The position numbers and the translations under genes are program-made. This document shows, in pieces, positions 9,028 through 18,749 of a stretch of DNA of 64,000 nt (position 1 is its first letter; every line of letters starts with the position of its first letter). Under the pieces are notes generated by a model. The model was given only the letters and a program-made list of their open reading frames with translations, ran no database searches and was not told where the DNA came from. The stretch comes from Pseudorhizobium endolithicum (GTDB lineage: Bacteria; Pseudomonadota; Alphaproteobacteria; Rhizobiales; Rhizobiaceae), in assembly GCF_902153245.2 (NCBI RefSeq), contig NZ_CABFWF030000012.1:607252-671251 (forward strand), read 5' to 3'.

Positions 9028-10121
9028 GCCTTTGCCCCCCGCTTGCCCGAACCCAGCATAGTCTGCGCGCTCATGTCGAGCGGCCAGCGCGACCGCGGCT
9101 GCACGTCGAGCGGATCGGACGGAAGCTCTGCCGCCATACGCTCCAGTCCCGCCCAGGCGATCATCGCCGCGTTGTCGGTGCAGAGCCGCATCGGCGGCGC
9201 GATGAAGCGGAAGCCGTGTTCGATGCAGAGAGCCTGCAGCGTCCGGCGGATCTCGTCATTGGCCGCCACCCCGCCGGCGACCACCAGCGCGGGCTGCACA
9301 TCCACATCCGCATACTCGCCCCGGAAGCGGGCCAGTCCACGGCCGATGCGGTCCTGCAGCGTCCGCGAGACCGCCTTCTGGAACGAGGCGCAGATGTCGG
9401 CGACATCCTGGTCACTCAGAGGCGCGATTTCGGTCGCCGCCTGCCGGACGGCGGTCTTGAGCCCGGAGAAGGAAAAGTCCAGCCGGGCCTCGCCCACCAG
9501 CGGACGCGGCAGCTTGAAGCGGTCCGGATCGCCCTTGAGGGCCGCCCGTTCCACCGCCGGACCGCCCGGATAGGGAAGCCCCAGCAGCTTCGCTGTCTTG
9601 TCGAACGCCTCGCCGAGCGCATCGTCGATCGTGGTGCCCCAGCGCTCGTATTCGCCCACCCCGCGCACCAGGATGAGCTGCGTGTGGCCACCGGAAACGA
9701 GCAGCATCAGATAGGGAAAGGGCAGGCCGTCCGTCAGGCGCGCCGTCAGCGCGTGTCCCTCGAGATGGTTGATCGCAAAGAGGGGCTTGTTCGTCACCCT
9801 GGCGATCGCCTTGCCGGTCATCAGTCCTACGATCAGCCCGCCGATCAGCCCGGGGCCGGAGGTGGCCGCCACGGCATCGATCTCCGGCAGCGAGACCTTT
9901 GCCTGCTCAAGTGCCTCCTGGATCAGCCCGTCCAGCGCCTCCACATGGGCGCGGGCGGCGATCTCGGGTACGACGCCGCCGAAGGCGCTGTGCTCCTCGA
10001 GCTGCGACAAAACGACGTCCGACAGGATTTCGCCACGCCCGTCGGGATGCCGCACGACCACGGAAGCCGCGGTTTCGTCGCAGCTTGTTTCGATGCCGAG
10101 GATGCGGAGAAAGGGCGCCAT
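9024..10121 (-). CDS. tsaD: tRNA N6-adenosine threonylcarbamoyltransferase
   Basis: TsaD (365 aa) transfers the threonylcarbamoyl group to A37 of ANN-decoding tRNAs, working with TsaB and TsaE. The start [12 protein letters not shown] is the family signature. The metal-binding histidines are His119 and His123 in [10 protein letters not shown], and the phosphate-loop [10 protein letters not shown] and the [10 protein letters not shown] motif follow. It is the first gene of a minus-strand operon with gpsA, YciI and EVE. It diverges from hemC across 72 nt, so both promoters must lie in that short gap. Confidence 0.97.
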   Translation of the reverse strand: MAPFLRILGIETSCDETAASVVVRHPDGRGEILSDVVLSQLEEHSAFGGVVPEIAARAHVEALDGLIQEALEQAKVSLPEIDAVAATSGPGLIGGLIVGLMTGKAIARVTNKPLFAINHLEGHALTARLTDGLPFPYLMLLVSGGHTQLILVRGVGEYERWGTTIDDALGEAFDKTAKLLGLPYPGGPAVERAALKGDPDRFKLPRPLVGEARLDFSFSGLKTAVRQAATEIAPLSDQDVADICASFQKAVSRTLQDRIGRGLARFRGEYADVDVQPALVVAGGVAANDEIRRTLQALCIEHGFRFIAPPMRLCTDNAAMIAWAGLERMAAELPSDPLDVQPRSRWPLDMSAQTMLGSGKRGAKA

Positions 10122-10193
10122 GAGCCTATCGTTGATTGCGGGCTGGGAGAAAGCCGGTTACCAAGGCCTTCGGTTAACAATGGACGAAAGCGG

Positions 10194-11123
10194 ATGCAAA
10201 CAAAACCTTTCCGGATCGGCACGCGCGGCAGCCCGCTCGCGCTGGCGCAGGCGGCGGAAACGCGGGCGAGGCTGATGGCCGCCCACAACCTGCCCGAGGA
10301 GATGTTCGAGATCGTCGTGCTGTCCACCACCGGCGACCGCATCACCGACCGGCCGCTCAGCGAGATCGGCGGAAAGGGCCTGTTCACCCTGGAGCTGGAA
10401 GAGCAGCTGACCTCCGGCGAACTCGACTTCGCCGTGCATTCCTCCAAGGACATGCCGACGGTCCTGCCGGAAGGGCTCCACATCTCGGCCTATCTTCCGC
10501 GCGAGGACGTCCGTGACGCCCTGATCGGCCGGACGGCCTCGAGCCTGACCGCCCTTCCCGATGGCGCGATCGTCGGCACCGCGTCGCTGCGCCGCCAGGC
10601 GCTGGTGCGCCGCATCCGGCCGGACCTTCAGGTCACTGTCTTCCGCGGCTCGGTGGGGACACGGCTTCGCAAGCTCGACGAGGGGCATGTCGATGCCACG
10701 CTTCTCGCCTTCGCCGGGCTGAAGCGGCTGGCGCAGGAAGACGTGGTCACCGAGCTTCTCGATCCCGCCGAATTTCCGCCGGCACCGGCCCAGGGCGCCA
10801 TCTGCATCGAGAGCCGCATCGGCGATGCGCGGGTCGACGCCCTGCTGGAAGCGGTCAACGACCGGCAGACCTATGATGCCGTCAGTTGCGAACGCGCTTT
10901 CCTCATGGCGCTCGACGGTTCCTGCCGCACGCCGATCGCCGGCTACGCCCTTTGCGAAGGCGAACACCTCCGCTTCTCCGGCCTGATCCTGACGCCGGAC
11001 GGGCAGAAGGAATACTCCGTCGAGACGGAAGGGGTACGCGGGCAAGCCGAAGCGCTCGGCCGGCAGGCCGGCGAGCGTGTCCGTACCGCCGCGGGACCGG
11101 GCTTCTTCGAGACCTGGAGCTAG
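10194..11123 (+). CDS. hemC: Hydroxymethylbilane synthase (porphobilinogen deaminase)
   Basis: HemC (309 aa) polymerises four porphobilinogens to hydroxymethylbilane in haem synthesis. The signature [14 protein letters not shown] is at residues 7-20, the active-site HSSKDMP at 82-88, and the dipyrromethane-cofactor cysteine is Cys244 in GSCRTPI. The open frame extends far upstream but that part is antisense to tsaD; the ATG at 10194 gives the normal length. It heads the hemC-hemD-mitofilin-hemY operon and overlaps nothing, with hemD 4 nt downstream. Confidence 0.98.
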   Translation: MQTKPFRIGTRGSPLALAQAAETRARLMAAHNLPEEMFEIVVLSTTGDRITDRPLSEIGGKGLFTLELEEQLTSGELDFAVHSSKDMPTVLPEGLHISAYLPREDVRDALIGRTASSLTALPDGAIVGTASLRRQALVRRIRPDLQVTVFRGSVGTRLRKLDEGHVDATLLAFAGLKRLAQEDVVTELLDPAEFPPAPAQGAICIESRIGDARVDALLEAVNDRQTYDAVSCERAFLMALDGSCRTPIAGYALCEGEHLRFSGLILTPDGQKEYSVETEGVRGQAEALGRQAGERVRTAAGPGFFETWS

Positions 11124-11127
11124 GCCG

Positions 11128-11841
11128 GTGCGCATCCTGGTCACCCGCCCCCAAGGGGCTTCGCGGCGGACGTCGCAGCGGCTGAAGGCGCTGGGCCACG
11201 ATCCCGTCACCCTGCCCGTGACGGAGGCCCGGCATCATCCGGACGAGGTGCGCGACGCCCTCGACAAGCCCTACAGCGCCCTGCTGGTCACCAGCGCGGA
11301 GGCCATCCGGGTGGCGCAATCCCCCGGCACCGGCTTGGCAGGCCATCTCGGTGCGACAGTGTTCACCGTGGGCGAAGCGACGGCGAGAGCGGCACGCGAA
11401 GCCGGCTTCTCCGACGTCGAAGCGGCCGAGGGAACGGGTGCGAGCATGGTGCGGCTCTTCGCCGGGCGATGGTCGCGCCTGGCCTCGGCGGTACCCCTGC
11501 TCTATCTGGCCGGATGGCCCCGTTCACCGTCGCTTGAAGCGGGACTTGCGGAGCTTCGGATTCCCCATACTGTCGCCAGGGCCTACACCATGCGGCCGCT
11601 TGAAGTCGCACCGGAAGCGATGACGGCGGCGCTCCGGCGTCCTCCTGTCGATGCCGTCCTGTTCTATTCCCGCGAAACCGCGCGTCGCTTCTTTGAACTT
11701 GCTGCGGTTGACGACGTCCCCGGCCATGCCCGGCTTCTCTGCCTGAGCGGGAACATCATGGAGGCCGTGCCCGAGGCGCTGCGGCCCAATGTCCGCATTT
11801 CCGCCCGCCCGGATGAAGATAGCCTGCTTGCCCTCCTTTAA
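11128..11841 (+). CDS. hemD: Uroporphyrinogen-III synthase
   Basis: Predicted 237-aa HemD, which cyclises hydroxymethylbilane with inversion of ring D. The family is poorly conserved, but the start VRILVTRPQGASRRTSQRL, the ALLVTSAEAIR segment and the later VDAVLFYSRETARRFFEL segment fit. The GTG start at 11128 comes 4 nt after the hemC stop. The position directly after hemC supports the call as strongly as the sequence does. Confidence 0.9.
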   Translation: MRILVTRPQGASRRTSQRLKALGHDPVTLPVTEARHHPDEVRDALDKPYSALLVTSAEAIRVAQSPGTGLAGHLGATVFTVGEATARAAREAGFSDVEAAEGTGASMVRLFAGRWSRLASAVPLLYLAGWPRSPSLEAGLAELRIPHTVARAYTMRPLEVAPEAMTAALRRPPVDAVLFYSRETARRFFELAAVDDVPGHARLLCLSGNIMEAVPEALRPNVRISARPDEDSLLALL

Positions 11842-11930
11842 GCGCCGGCAAGGCTCAAAATCCGTCTCGCCCCTTCCCTTCAATCGCCCCTGTTACTAGT
11901 TTCAGGAGGAACTTGCAGAACGAGGTCTCG

Positions 11931-13199
11931 ATGGAACCGGAAAAACCGCCCCGCCGCCCGAAGCCGAAGAAGGAACCCGCGACGATCGACCTGACGGCGG
12001 AAGAAGCGGCGGTTGCAGAACCGGTCCGCAGCAATGACACGGACGCAGCGGCCGACGGAACGCCGGATGCGTCCGTCGAAGAGAACCAGCCGCCCGAGGT
12101 CGCGCCGAACTCCGATCCGTCGCCGGCAAAGGCAGCCGAGGAGGAGCCGGTCGGCGAGCCGCCCGTGGCCGCAGAGCAGCCCGCTACCGAGCCGGTCGCC
12201 GCGGCGGAGGTCGAACGACCCGCCAGCCGACCCGGCGCGGCTGAGGAGGAGTTCTCGGCCTCCTCCGACAGGAAGCCGGCCGCCACCTCCACCCTGATTG
12301 CAGCCGGCATCTTCGGCGGCATCGTGGCGCTCGCGCTCGCCGGCAGCATGCAGTATGCCGGTTACCTTCCCGCGGTCGCCCGTTCGGCCGATGTCGGCGG
12401 CGAGATCCAGTCGCTTCGCCAGGAGATAGAAGCTCTCCGCCAGACGCCTGCCGCCCCCCCCACCGATCCTGCGCTCACGGCACGGATCGACGGCCTGGAA
12501 GCTGCTTTGGCAGAGCGCGCTCAGGATAGCGGCGCCGAAGACCGGTTCGCAGCGATCGAGCAGCAACTGACGGAAATTCGAACCGCCACACAAAGCACGG
12601 TCTCCGAAAACGCTGTGCTTCTGGAGCAGCTACAGGCACGGCTCGACGCAGCCGAGGCAAAACTGAACGAGCCGGGAGCGGAGGAAGCCGCCGCCCGCGC
12701 CATCGCCGCTGCAGCGTTGAAGGCCGCCGTCGATCGCGGCAGTTCGTTCGGCACCGAACTGGAAACCTTCGCGGCGGTCGCCCCCGACGGGCAGATTGCC
12801 GAACGGCTTCGGCCGTACAGCGATGAAGGCGTGCCGACCCGTGCGCAGCTGGTGGAACGGTTCTCCGCGGCGAGAGACCGTATTGTCGATGCGGCCGCCG
12901 CGCCGGAGCAGGATCAAGGCATCGCCGGCCGGCTGATGTCGAGCGCCCTCTCCGTCGTGAAGGTCCGACGCACCGGTGACGTCGAAGGTGATAGCCCTGA
13001 CGCGATCGTCTCGCGAATGGAAGCCGCATTGGATGCAGGAGACCTTCCCGCTGCGGCCGCCGAATGGGACACCCTGCCGCAGGAGGCCAAGGATGCCTCG
13101 GCGGATTTCCGGCGGGCCCTCGATGCGCGGATCGCGGTCGACGGGCTTATCGGCGACGCGGTCACGCGGGCCGTCAGCGAAACCGGCCAGCAGAACTGA
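11931..13199 (+). CDS. Mitofilin (Mic60)-like membrane protein
   Basis: 422-aa COG4223 protein, the alphaproteobacterial relative of mitochondrial Mic60, which shapes cristae. An acidic, proline/alanine-rich N-terminus (1-115) faces the cytoplasm. One membrane span lies at about 119-142. A long coiled coil follows from about 155 to 265, with a C-terminal mitofilin-type domain rich in FSAARDRIV-like helices. ATG 11931 has its own GAGG site; a TTG at 11913 is also possible. It sits between hemD and hemY, as in many alphaproteobacteria. Confidence 0.88.
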   Translation: MEPEKPPRRPKPKKEPATIDLTAEEAAVAEPVRSNDTDAAADGTPDASVEENQPPEVAPNSDPSPAKAAEEEPVGEPPVAAEQPATEPVAAAEVERPASRPGAAEEEFSASSDRKPAATSTLIAAGIFGGIVALALAGSMQYAGYLPAVARSADVGGEIQSLRQEIEALRQTPAAPPTDPALTARIDGLEAALAERAQDSGAEDRFAAIEQQLTEIRTATQSTVSENAVLLEQLQARLDAAEAKLNEPGAEEAAARAIAAAALKAAVDRGSSFGTELETFAAVAPDGQIAERLRPYSDEGVPTRAQLVERFSAARDRIVDAAAAPEQDQGIAGRLMSSALSVVKVRRTGDVEGDSPDAIVSRMEAALDAGDLPAAAAEWDTLPQEAKDASADFRRALDARIAVDGLIGDAVTRAVSETGQQN

Positions 13200-13210
13200 G
13201 GAATGGCGGC

Positions 13211-14836
13211 ATGATCAGAATATTTGTGTTCATCCTCGTCGTCCTTGCTCTCGGATGGAGCTTCTCCTGGCTTGCAGACAGGCCCGGCCTGATCTCGATC
13301 ACCTGGCAGGACTATCTGATCGAGACCAGCCTGATGGTGGCGGCCACCGCGCTTGCAGCCGTGATCGCGGCGATCATGATCCTCTGGTGGCTGGTGCAGT
13401 TGATCTGGACTTCGCCCCATTCCGTCCGCCGCTATTTCCGTGCCCGCAAGCGCGACCGCGGCTACCAGGCGCTCTCCACCGGGCTGATCGCCGCCGGTGC
13501 CGGCAACGCCATCCTCGCCCGCAAGATGAGCTTGCGCGCCCAGGGCCTGCTGCGTGCCGACCAGGAGCCGCTGCTCCAGTTGCTCGACGCCCAGGCCGCC
13601 CTGATCGAGGGTCGCCACGACGATGCCCGGCGACGCTTCGAGCGCATGGCCGAAGACCCGGAAACGCGCGAGCTCGGTCTGCGCGGGCTCTATGTGGAGG
13701 CACGCCGTGCCGGAGCGGACGAAGCGGCCAGACAATATGCCGAGCGCGCCGCCGAACATGCGCCCTATCTTCCCTGGGCGGCTGAGGCGACGCTGGAAGC
13801 GCGCTGTCGCGACGGCCGCTGGGACGAAGCGATCCGCCTGCTGGAACAGCAACGCATCGCCAGTGTCATCGACAGGAAGCAGGCCGACCGGTGGAAGGCG
13901 GTGCTTCTGACGGCCAAGGCCGGCGAGCGGCTGGAATCCGAGCCGAAGGCCGCGCGCGATGATGCGCTCGCGGCGCTGAAGCTCGCGAAGGATCTCGTTC
14001 CCGCCGCCGTCATTGCCGCGAAAGGCTACCTGCGCGAGGACAATATCCGCCGTGCGGCATCCGTTCTGGAAGGCGTTTGGAAAGCAGCACCTCATCCGGA
14101 GATCGCCAGAACCTATGTCCGGGCAAGAAGCGGCGACAGCGCGGTCGACCGGTTGAAGAGAGCTGAAAAGCTGGAAGCGATCCGCCCCAACAACGTCGAG
14201 TCGCTTGTCGCCGTCGCGGAAGCCGCTCTCGATGCGAGGGAACTCGAACGCGCCCGCGCCAAGGCGGAGGCCGCGGCCCGCATGGGCCCGCGGGAGAGCA
14301 TATACCTCCTGCTCGCCGATATCGAGGAAGCCGATACCGGGGACCAGGGCCGCATCCGCCACTGGATGGCTCAGGCGCTTCGCGCCCCGCGCGATCCGGC
14401 ATGGGTGGCGGACGGCCTCGTCTCCGAACAATGGCTGCCCATGTCGCCGGTTTCCGGCCGCATCGACGCCTTCGAATGGAAGGTCCCCTTCGGGCAGCTC
14501 GAAGGCCCCATAGAAGAAGGTGACCCCACCGGCGGGGCGATTGCGGAACTGCCCCCCGTCGCTTCCGAACCGGAGCCTGAGCAGCAACGAACGGCGGCCG
14601 TCGTGGACGTCACGCCTGCAGCGCAGCCGGAGCCGGAGCCGAGTACCGGCATGGCTGGCGACGACCGCAGGCCCGAGCAGAAGCGCGTGGTGCCGATTGC
14701 TGCAGCCATGGAAAACACGACGCAGCCGCCGAAGCCGGAAGAAGAACCCGATCCGTTCTTCGGCCGACCGCCCGATGATCCGGGCGTGAAGGATCCCGCC
14801 TCCTCGGAGCCGGCCAACCGCCTCCGGCTGTTCTGA
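13211..14836 (+). CDS. hemY: HemY-family membrane protein with tetratricopeptide-like repeats
   Basis: 541-aa HemY_N protein. Two membrane spans lie at about residues 3-20 and 38-62, followed by a large helical repeat region of TPR type (about 80-430) and a Pro/Glu-rich tail. It is not the protoporphyrinogen oxidase that shares the name in Bacillus. Its exact role in haem metabolism is unknown, though it is nearly always next to hemC/hemD or mitofilin genes. The ATG is 11 nt after the mitofilin stop. The long antisense frame over this gene is a shadow. Confidence 0.92.
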   Translation: MIRIFVFILVVLALGWSFSWLADRPGLISITWQDYLIETSLMVAATALAAVIAAIMILWWLVQLIWTSPHSVRRYFRARKRDRGYQALSTGLIAAGAGNAILARKMSLRAQGLLRADQEPLLQLLDAQAALIEGRHDDARRRFERMAEDPETRELGLRGLYVEARRAGADEAARQYAERAAEHAPYLPWAAEATLEARCRDGRWDEAIRLLEQQRIASVIDRKQADRWKAVLLTAKAGERLESEPKAARDDALAALKLAKDLVPAAVIAAKGYLREDNIRRAASVLEGVWKAAPHPEIARTYVRARSGDSAVDRLKRAEKLEAIRPNNVESLVAVAEAALDARELERARAKAEAAARMGPRESIYLLLADIEEADTGDQGRIRHWMAQALRAPRDPAWVADGLVSEQWLPMSPVSGRIDAFEWKVPFGQLEGPIEEGDPTGGAIAELPPVASEPEPEQQRTAAVVDVTPAAQPEPEPSTGMAGDDRRPEQKRVVPIAAAMENTTQPPKPEEEPDPFFGRPPDDPGVKDPASSEPANRLRLF

Positions 14837-14847
14837 CGAGGTCCTGT

Positions 14848-15312
14848 ATGTTCGAGCGTCTTCAGGCCTTCATCCAGAGTCTCGCCGCGAGCAGAACGGA
14901 AAGCGCTTTCGCGCCAGGCGATCCGCGTGTGGCCTTCGCGGCCCTTTGCTTCCAGGTCATGGAGGCCGACGGCACTGTATCGCAGGAGGAACAGCGGCAT
15001 CTGCACGATCTTTTGCGGGAGCGCTACGACCTCGATGATGACAAGCTCGCCGAACTCGTCGATGCGGGACGCGAGGCAGGTCACGAGGCAGTCGACTATT
15101 ATCGCTTCACGTCCGATCTGAACCGCCATCTGGACCCCGACCAGCGCGTCGAACTCCTTGGCGTCCTTTGGGATCTCGTCCATGCGGACGGGAGACGAAG
15201 CGAGATGGAGGATCATGTGATCTGGCGGATCGCAGATCTTCTCGGCGTTTCATCCCGCGACCGTGTCCTGCAGCGGCAGGAGGCGCAGGCACGCTCCGAG
15301 CCGGAGGCGTAA
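14848..15312 (+). CDS. TerB family protein
   Basis: 154-aa TerB-like helical protein (COG4103 type). The core FAALCFQVMEADGTVSQEEQRHL and the later LGVLWDLVHADGRRSEMEDHV are the two acidic, metal-binding-type helices of the family (AxADG motifs at about 37 and 110). TerB proteins were named for tellurite resistance, but stand-alone copies have no proven role in it. It lies 11 nt after hemY and 5 nt before the amidotransferase, so probably in the same transcript. Confidence 0.88.
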   Translation: MFERLQAFIQSLAASRTESAFAPGDPRVAFAALCFQVMEADGTVSQEEQRHLHDLLRERYDLDDDKLAELVDAGREAGHEAVDYYRFTSDLNRHLDPDQRVELLGVLWDLVHADGRRSEMEDHVIWRIADLLGVSSRDRVLQRQEAQARSEPEA

Positions 15313-15317
15313 CGCAT

Positions 15318-16106
15318 TTGAACAGGCCGTTCACGCAGGCAGGAACACTCCGCAAACCGGGGAAGCTTCCCATACTGGTGGTGCTTCACCAGGAGAACTC
15401 CTCGCCAGGCCGTGTAGGCCAGATGCTGGTCGACAAGGGATATCCTCTCGACATCCGCCGCCCGGTCCTCGGCGATCCGCTTCCTGAAACGCTCCTTGGC
15501 CATTCCGGCGCCGTCATCTTCGGCGGGCCGATGAGCGCCAACGATCCTGAGCCCTATATCCGGAAGGAGACGGACTGGATCGGTGTGCCCCTGAAGGAGG
15601 ACAAGCCCTTCCTCGGCATCTGTCTCGGGGCACAGATGATGGTTCGCCACCTTGGCGGCACGGTCGCGGCCCACAAGGACGGCCTGGCGGAGATCGGCTG
15701 GTATCCCCTTCGGACCACCGAGCATGGACGGCTGCTGATGCCGCATTGGCCGCAGATGGTCTATCACTTCCACCGGGAGGGATTCAGCTTGCCCCATGGC
15801 GCGCAGCGCCTTGCGGAAGGCGATGCCTATCCGAACCAGGCGATACGCTACGGACGGAATGCCTGGGGTGTCCAGTTCCACGCGGAGCTGACGCGTGCCA
15901 TGATGCAGCGCTGGGTGGTGCGCGGCGAACACCGCTTCATCATGCCGAACACCCAGAAGGGCAGCGAGCATCTGGAAGGCCGGATGATCTTCGACGCACC
16001 GCTCCGGCAATGGCTCTGGAGCTTCCTCGATCTGGTCTTCGATCGGCAGGAGTGCAGGGTCGCGGCCGAGAAACGGGACGACCCGCAGGAAACCGCTCCG
16101 GCCTGA
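15318..16106 (+). CDS. Class I glutamine amidotransferase
   Basis: 262-aa stand-alone class I glutamine amidotransferase domain. The nucleophile is Cys102 in GICLGAQ, and the other triad residues are His188 and Glu190 in FHAE. The acceptor substrate is unknown; relatives are often labelled GMP synthase-like. The chosen start is the TTG at 15318, 10 nt after GGAGG and 5 nt after the TerB stop. A longer reading with an ATG at 15168 would overlap TerB by 145 nt. It is the last gene of the haem/mitofilin run and is followed by a convergent MFS gene. Confidence 0.88.
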   Translation: MNRPFTQAGTLRKPGKLPILVVLHQENSSPGRVGQMLVDKGYPLDIRRPVLGDPLPETLLGHSGAVIFGGPMSANDPEPYIRKETDWIGVPLKEDKPFLGICLGAQMMVRHLGGTVAAHKDGLAEIGWYPLRTTEHGRLLMPHWPQMVYHFHREGFSLPHGAQRLAEGDAYPNQAIRYGRNAWGVQFHAELTRAMMQRWVVRGEHRFIMPNTQKGSEHLEGRMIFDAPLRQWLWSFLDLVFDRQECRVAAEKRDDPQETAPA

Positions 16107-16140
16107 GCGAGACAGCCGGCTACCCCCGCTTCAAGGGGCG

Positions 16141-17376
16141 TCAGCGGTCCGGAGCATCCAGGCTGTCGATCCGGCGCAGTTGGGGAAAGCGCAGCGCCCA
16201 GAGCGCGGCGACCGCCAGCGTTCCGGCGCCGCCGATGACGACGGCGGGCACCGCACCTAAGACGGACGCCATAGTGCCGGCCCGGAACTCGCCGAGCTCG
16301 TTGGAAGCGCCGACGAACACCATGTTCACCGCATTCACCCGGCCGCGAACCTCGTCCGGCGTCCAGAGCACGATCAGCGTTTCCCGTACATAGACCGAGA
16401 TCATGTCGGACGCGCCCATCAGCATGAGGGCCGCGATCGACAGCCACGCGGTATGCGAAATGCCGAAGACGATCGTCCCGGCACCGAACAGGGAGACGCC
16501 CGCGAACATCGCAACACCGGCATTGCTCCGAATGGGATAGAAGGCAAGCCATAGAGCGACGGCGACCGCCCCGATGCCGGGAGCCGCCCGCAAAAGCCCC
16601 AGGCCCCACGGGCCGAGAACCAGGATGTCGCGGGCGAAGATGGGCATCAGCGCCACGGCTCCCCCCAGGAGCACGGCGAACAGGTCGAGCGAGATGGCGC
16701 CGAGCACCACTTTTTCCTGGCCGATGAACCGGAAGCCCGCCAGGATTTCGGTCCAGCTCACGGTTTTCGATCCCGTCCGCTGGGCCGGCTTCGGGACCAG
16801 CAAGACGAGAACCACCGCCAGCGCGAGCATTCCTAGCGCCACGGAATAGGCGATGGTTGCACCCATGCCGTAAAGCAGGCCTCCAGCCACCGGTCCGACG
16901 ATCGAGGCGGTCTGCCATGAGGATGAGTTCCAGGCGATGGCGTTGGCGAGATCCCGCTCCGGCACGAGGTTTGGCGCGAGCGACTGCACGGCCGGCCCCA
17001 TGAAGGCCCGCTCGATGCCGAAGACCGTCAGGATCACGAAGACCACCCACGGGATGAAAAGTCCGGCACTCGTTAGCACGAGAAGAGCGAGCGCACAGGC
17101 GAACCCGACCGCAAGGCAGATCGCGACGATGGCCCGGCGGTTGTAACGGTCGGCGACGGAGCCGGTGACCAGGATGAGCAGCAGCGAGGGCAGGAACTGG
17201 AAGAGGCCGATCAGGCCCAGATAAAGAGCGCTTCCCGTCTCGTCGTACATCTGCCAGCCGACGGATACGCTGATGATCTGGATGGCGAATGCTGCAAGGA
17301 ACCGGGCCGTGAAGAACCGCGCATAGGAGGCGTGTCTGAACGCTGCAAAGCGATCGCCGGTGGTGGGGGTGGGCAT
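16141..17376 (-). CDS. MFS transporter (EntS/drug-exporter-like)
   Basis: 411-aa major facilitator protein with about 12 hydrophobic segments. The loop after TM2 has the family motif [12 protein letters not shown] (about 70-81). The overall pattern (short N-terminus [37 protein letters not shown]) matches the enterobactin-exporter/MFS_3 group. The substrate cannot be read from sequence. It stands alone, convergent with the amidotransferase (34 nt) and divergent from yggT. The frame is intact. Confidence 0.9.
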   Translation of the reverse strand: MPTPTTGDRFAAFRHASYARFFTARFLAAFAIQIISVSVGWQMYDETGSALYLGLIGLFQFLPSLLLILVTGSVADRYNRRAIVAICLAVGFACALALLVLTSAGLFIPWVVFVILTVFGIERAFMGPAVQSLAPNLVPERDLANAIAWNSSSWQTASIVGPVAGGLLYGMGATIAYSVALGMLALAVVLVLLVPKPAQRTGSKTVSWTEILAGFRFIGQEKVVLGAISLDLFAVLLGGAVALMPIFARDILVLGPWGLGLLRAAPGIGAVAVALWLAFYPIRSNAGVAMFAGVSLFGAGTIVFGISHTAWLSIAALMLMGASDMISVYVRETLIVLWTPDEVRGRVNAVNMVFVGASNELGEFRAGTMASVLGAVPAVVIGGAGTLAVAALWALRFPQLRRIDSLDAPDR

Positions 17377-17509
17377 CGGAAGAGAACTTTCCGCAAGCGG
17401 GCGACACCGGCGCGGAGCCGTTAAACACGTTGGTCCGCTGCCCGGGCCCGGCCCTTGCCCGTTAGTTCGCCAATGTCTACATGTCTGTCAACAAGAAATG
17501 GAGACCTTG

Positions 17510-17800
17510 ATGCTCGCGCTGTTTCAGACGATCGATCTGGCTTTGAACCTCTATACCTGGGTGCTGATCGCCAGCGCCATCTTCTCCTGGCTCTACGCCT
17601 TCAACGTCATCAATTCCCGCAACCAGTTCGTCAATGCGATCGGCACCTTCCTCTACAATGTGACGGAACCGGTGCTGAGGCCGATCCGGCGCGTCATGCC
17701 GGATCTCGGCGGCATCGACATCTCGCCGATCATCGTCCTGCTGATCATCTTCTTCCTTCGCTCGCTCCTGTGGACAAGCCTCTACCCGCTGGTTGCGTGA
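17510..17800 (+). CDS. YggT family membrane protein
   Basis: 96-aa protein with two hydrophobic segments (about 8-30 and 68-92) typical of Ygg[26 protein letters not shown] is the family's conserved loop. The function is unknown, although relatives are linked to osmotic or ion homeostasis and to cell division. The second of two ATGs (17510) was chosen because GGAG lies 6 nt before it. The stop overlaps the GTG start of the DUF167 gene by 4 nt. Confidence 0.92.
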   Translation: MLALFQTIDLALNLYTWVLIASAIFSWLYAFNVINSRNQFVNAIGTFLYNVTEPVLRPIRRVMPDLGGIDISPIIVLLIIFFLRSLLWTSLYPLVA

Positions 17801-18111
17801 GCCTCCCCTACAGCCTTCACCCCGACCATGTCCGGCTGGCCGTTCGGCTGATCCCCGGCGCCGGACGGGACCGTGTGGACGGTGTAGAGAGGGCGGACGA
17901 CGGATCGGTCTTCCTGAAGGCGCGCGTGACCGCCGTTCCCGAAGGAGGAAAGGCGAGCAAGGCGCTGGTGGAACTGCTGGCCAAGGCGCTCCACCTGCCG
18001 AAGAGCTCCCTGTCCATTCTCAGCGGCGAAACCGCGCGCAAAAAAATCCTCCGGATCGAAGGCGATCCGGAGGATTTGGCATCTCGGATGAAGACCCTTA
18101 CCGGGTCCTGA
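17797..18111 (+). CDS. DUF167 (YggU) family protein
   Basis: 104-aa YggU/DUF167 protein. VRLTPGA-like signature is seen as [14 protein letters not shown], followed by [27 protein letters not shown], which is the family core. The GTG start overlaps the yggT stop (GTGA), so the two are translationally coupled. The function is unknown. The last 70 nt of this coding sequence also hold the intrinsic terminator of the opposing ppa gene, so its C-terminal residues are constrained by that hairpin. Confidence 0.92.
   Translation: MSLPYSLHPDHVRLAVRLIPGAGRDRVDGVERADDGSVFLKARVTAVPEGGKASKALVELLAKALHLPKSSLSILSGETARKKILRIEGDPEDLASRMKTLTGS
18041..18077 (-). terminator. Intrinsic terminator of ppa, inside the yggU coding sequence
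   Basis: Read on the minus strand, two exact 15-nt arms (18077-18063 and 18059-18045) with a 3-nt loop are followed by a T-tract of seven (18047-18041). The stem is GC-rich and starts 35 nt after the ppa stop codon. This is a canonical rho-independent terminator. It lies fully within the 3' end of the plus-strand yggU gene. Confidence 0.88.
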
Positions 18112-18645
18112 TCATTTCTTGTCGTTGAAGCGCTCGATCGCCTCGACGATCAGCCGCTTTGCGACCGAAACGTCCTGCCACCCACCGATCTTGACCCACT
18201 TCCCGGGCTCCAGGTCCTTGTAGTGCTCGAAGAAGTGCTCGATCTGCTTGAGCGTGATCTCGGGCAGGTCGCTGTAGTTTTCGATCTTGTCGTAGCGGCG
18301 CGTCAGCTTCGGCACCGGCACGGCGATGATCTTCTCGTCCTTGCCGCCGTCGTCTTCCATCACCATCACGCCGATCGGACGGACGTTGATGACGCAGCCG
18401 GGAACCAGCGGCCGAGTGTTGCAGATCAGGACGTCGATGGGGTCACCGTCTTCCGACAGGGTGTGCGGCACGAAGCCATAGTTTCCCGGATAGGTCATCG
18501 GGGTATAAAGGAAGCGGTCGACGATCAGGGCGCCGGCATCCTTGTCCATTTCATACTTGATGGGATGGCCGCCGACCGGCACTTCGACGATGACGTTGAC
18601 GTCATCAGGAGGGTTTTTCCCTACGGAAATCGCATCGATACGCAT
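18112..18645 (-). CDS. ppa: Inorganic pyrophosphatase
   Basis: Type I soluble pyrophosphatase (177 aa), which hydrolyses PPi and drives biosynthetic reactions. The catalytic motif EDGDPIDVL is at residues 65-73, YPGNYGFVP at 52-60 and [14 protein letters not shown] further on, with all the metal-binding aspartates present. The stop codon abuts the yggU stop on the other strand with no gap, so its terminator falls inside yggU. GGAG lies 4 nt before the ATG. Confidence 0.97.
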   Translation of the reverse strand: MRIDAISVGKNPPDDVNVIVEVPVGGHPIKYEMDKDAGALIVDRFLYTPMTYPGNYGFVPHTLSEDGDPIDVLICNTRPLVPGCVINVRPIGVMVMEDDGGKDEKIIAVPVPKLTRRYDKIENYSDLPEITLKQIEHFFEHYKDLEPGKWVKIGGWQDVSVAKRLIVEAIERFNDKK

Positions 18646-18749
18646 TCTTCTCCCCGGGTGAGGTGTGACGATGCGCCTCGATACTGGGTATTATGCTGCA
18701 AGGCAACAAGGCTTTGGTCTGGCGCGGGATGTGCGACTGCCGGAGACTG

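Noticed and set aside
9216..10193. N-terminal extension of hemC over tsaD
   Set aside because: The extra 326 codons are antisense to tsaD. HemC of normal length begins at 10194.
12914..14587. Minus-strand frame of about 557 codons opposite hemY
   Set aside because: Antisense shadow of hemY; no motif or ribosome site.
16107..16140. Hairpin between the amidotransferase and MFS genes (CCCC/GGGG)
   Set aside because: The stem is only 4 bp with no T-tract; not convincing as a terminator.
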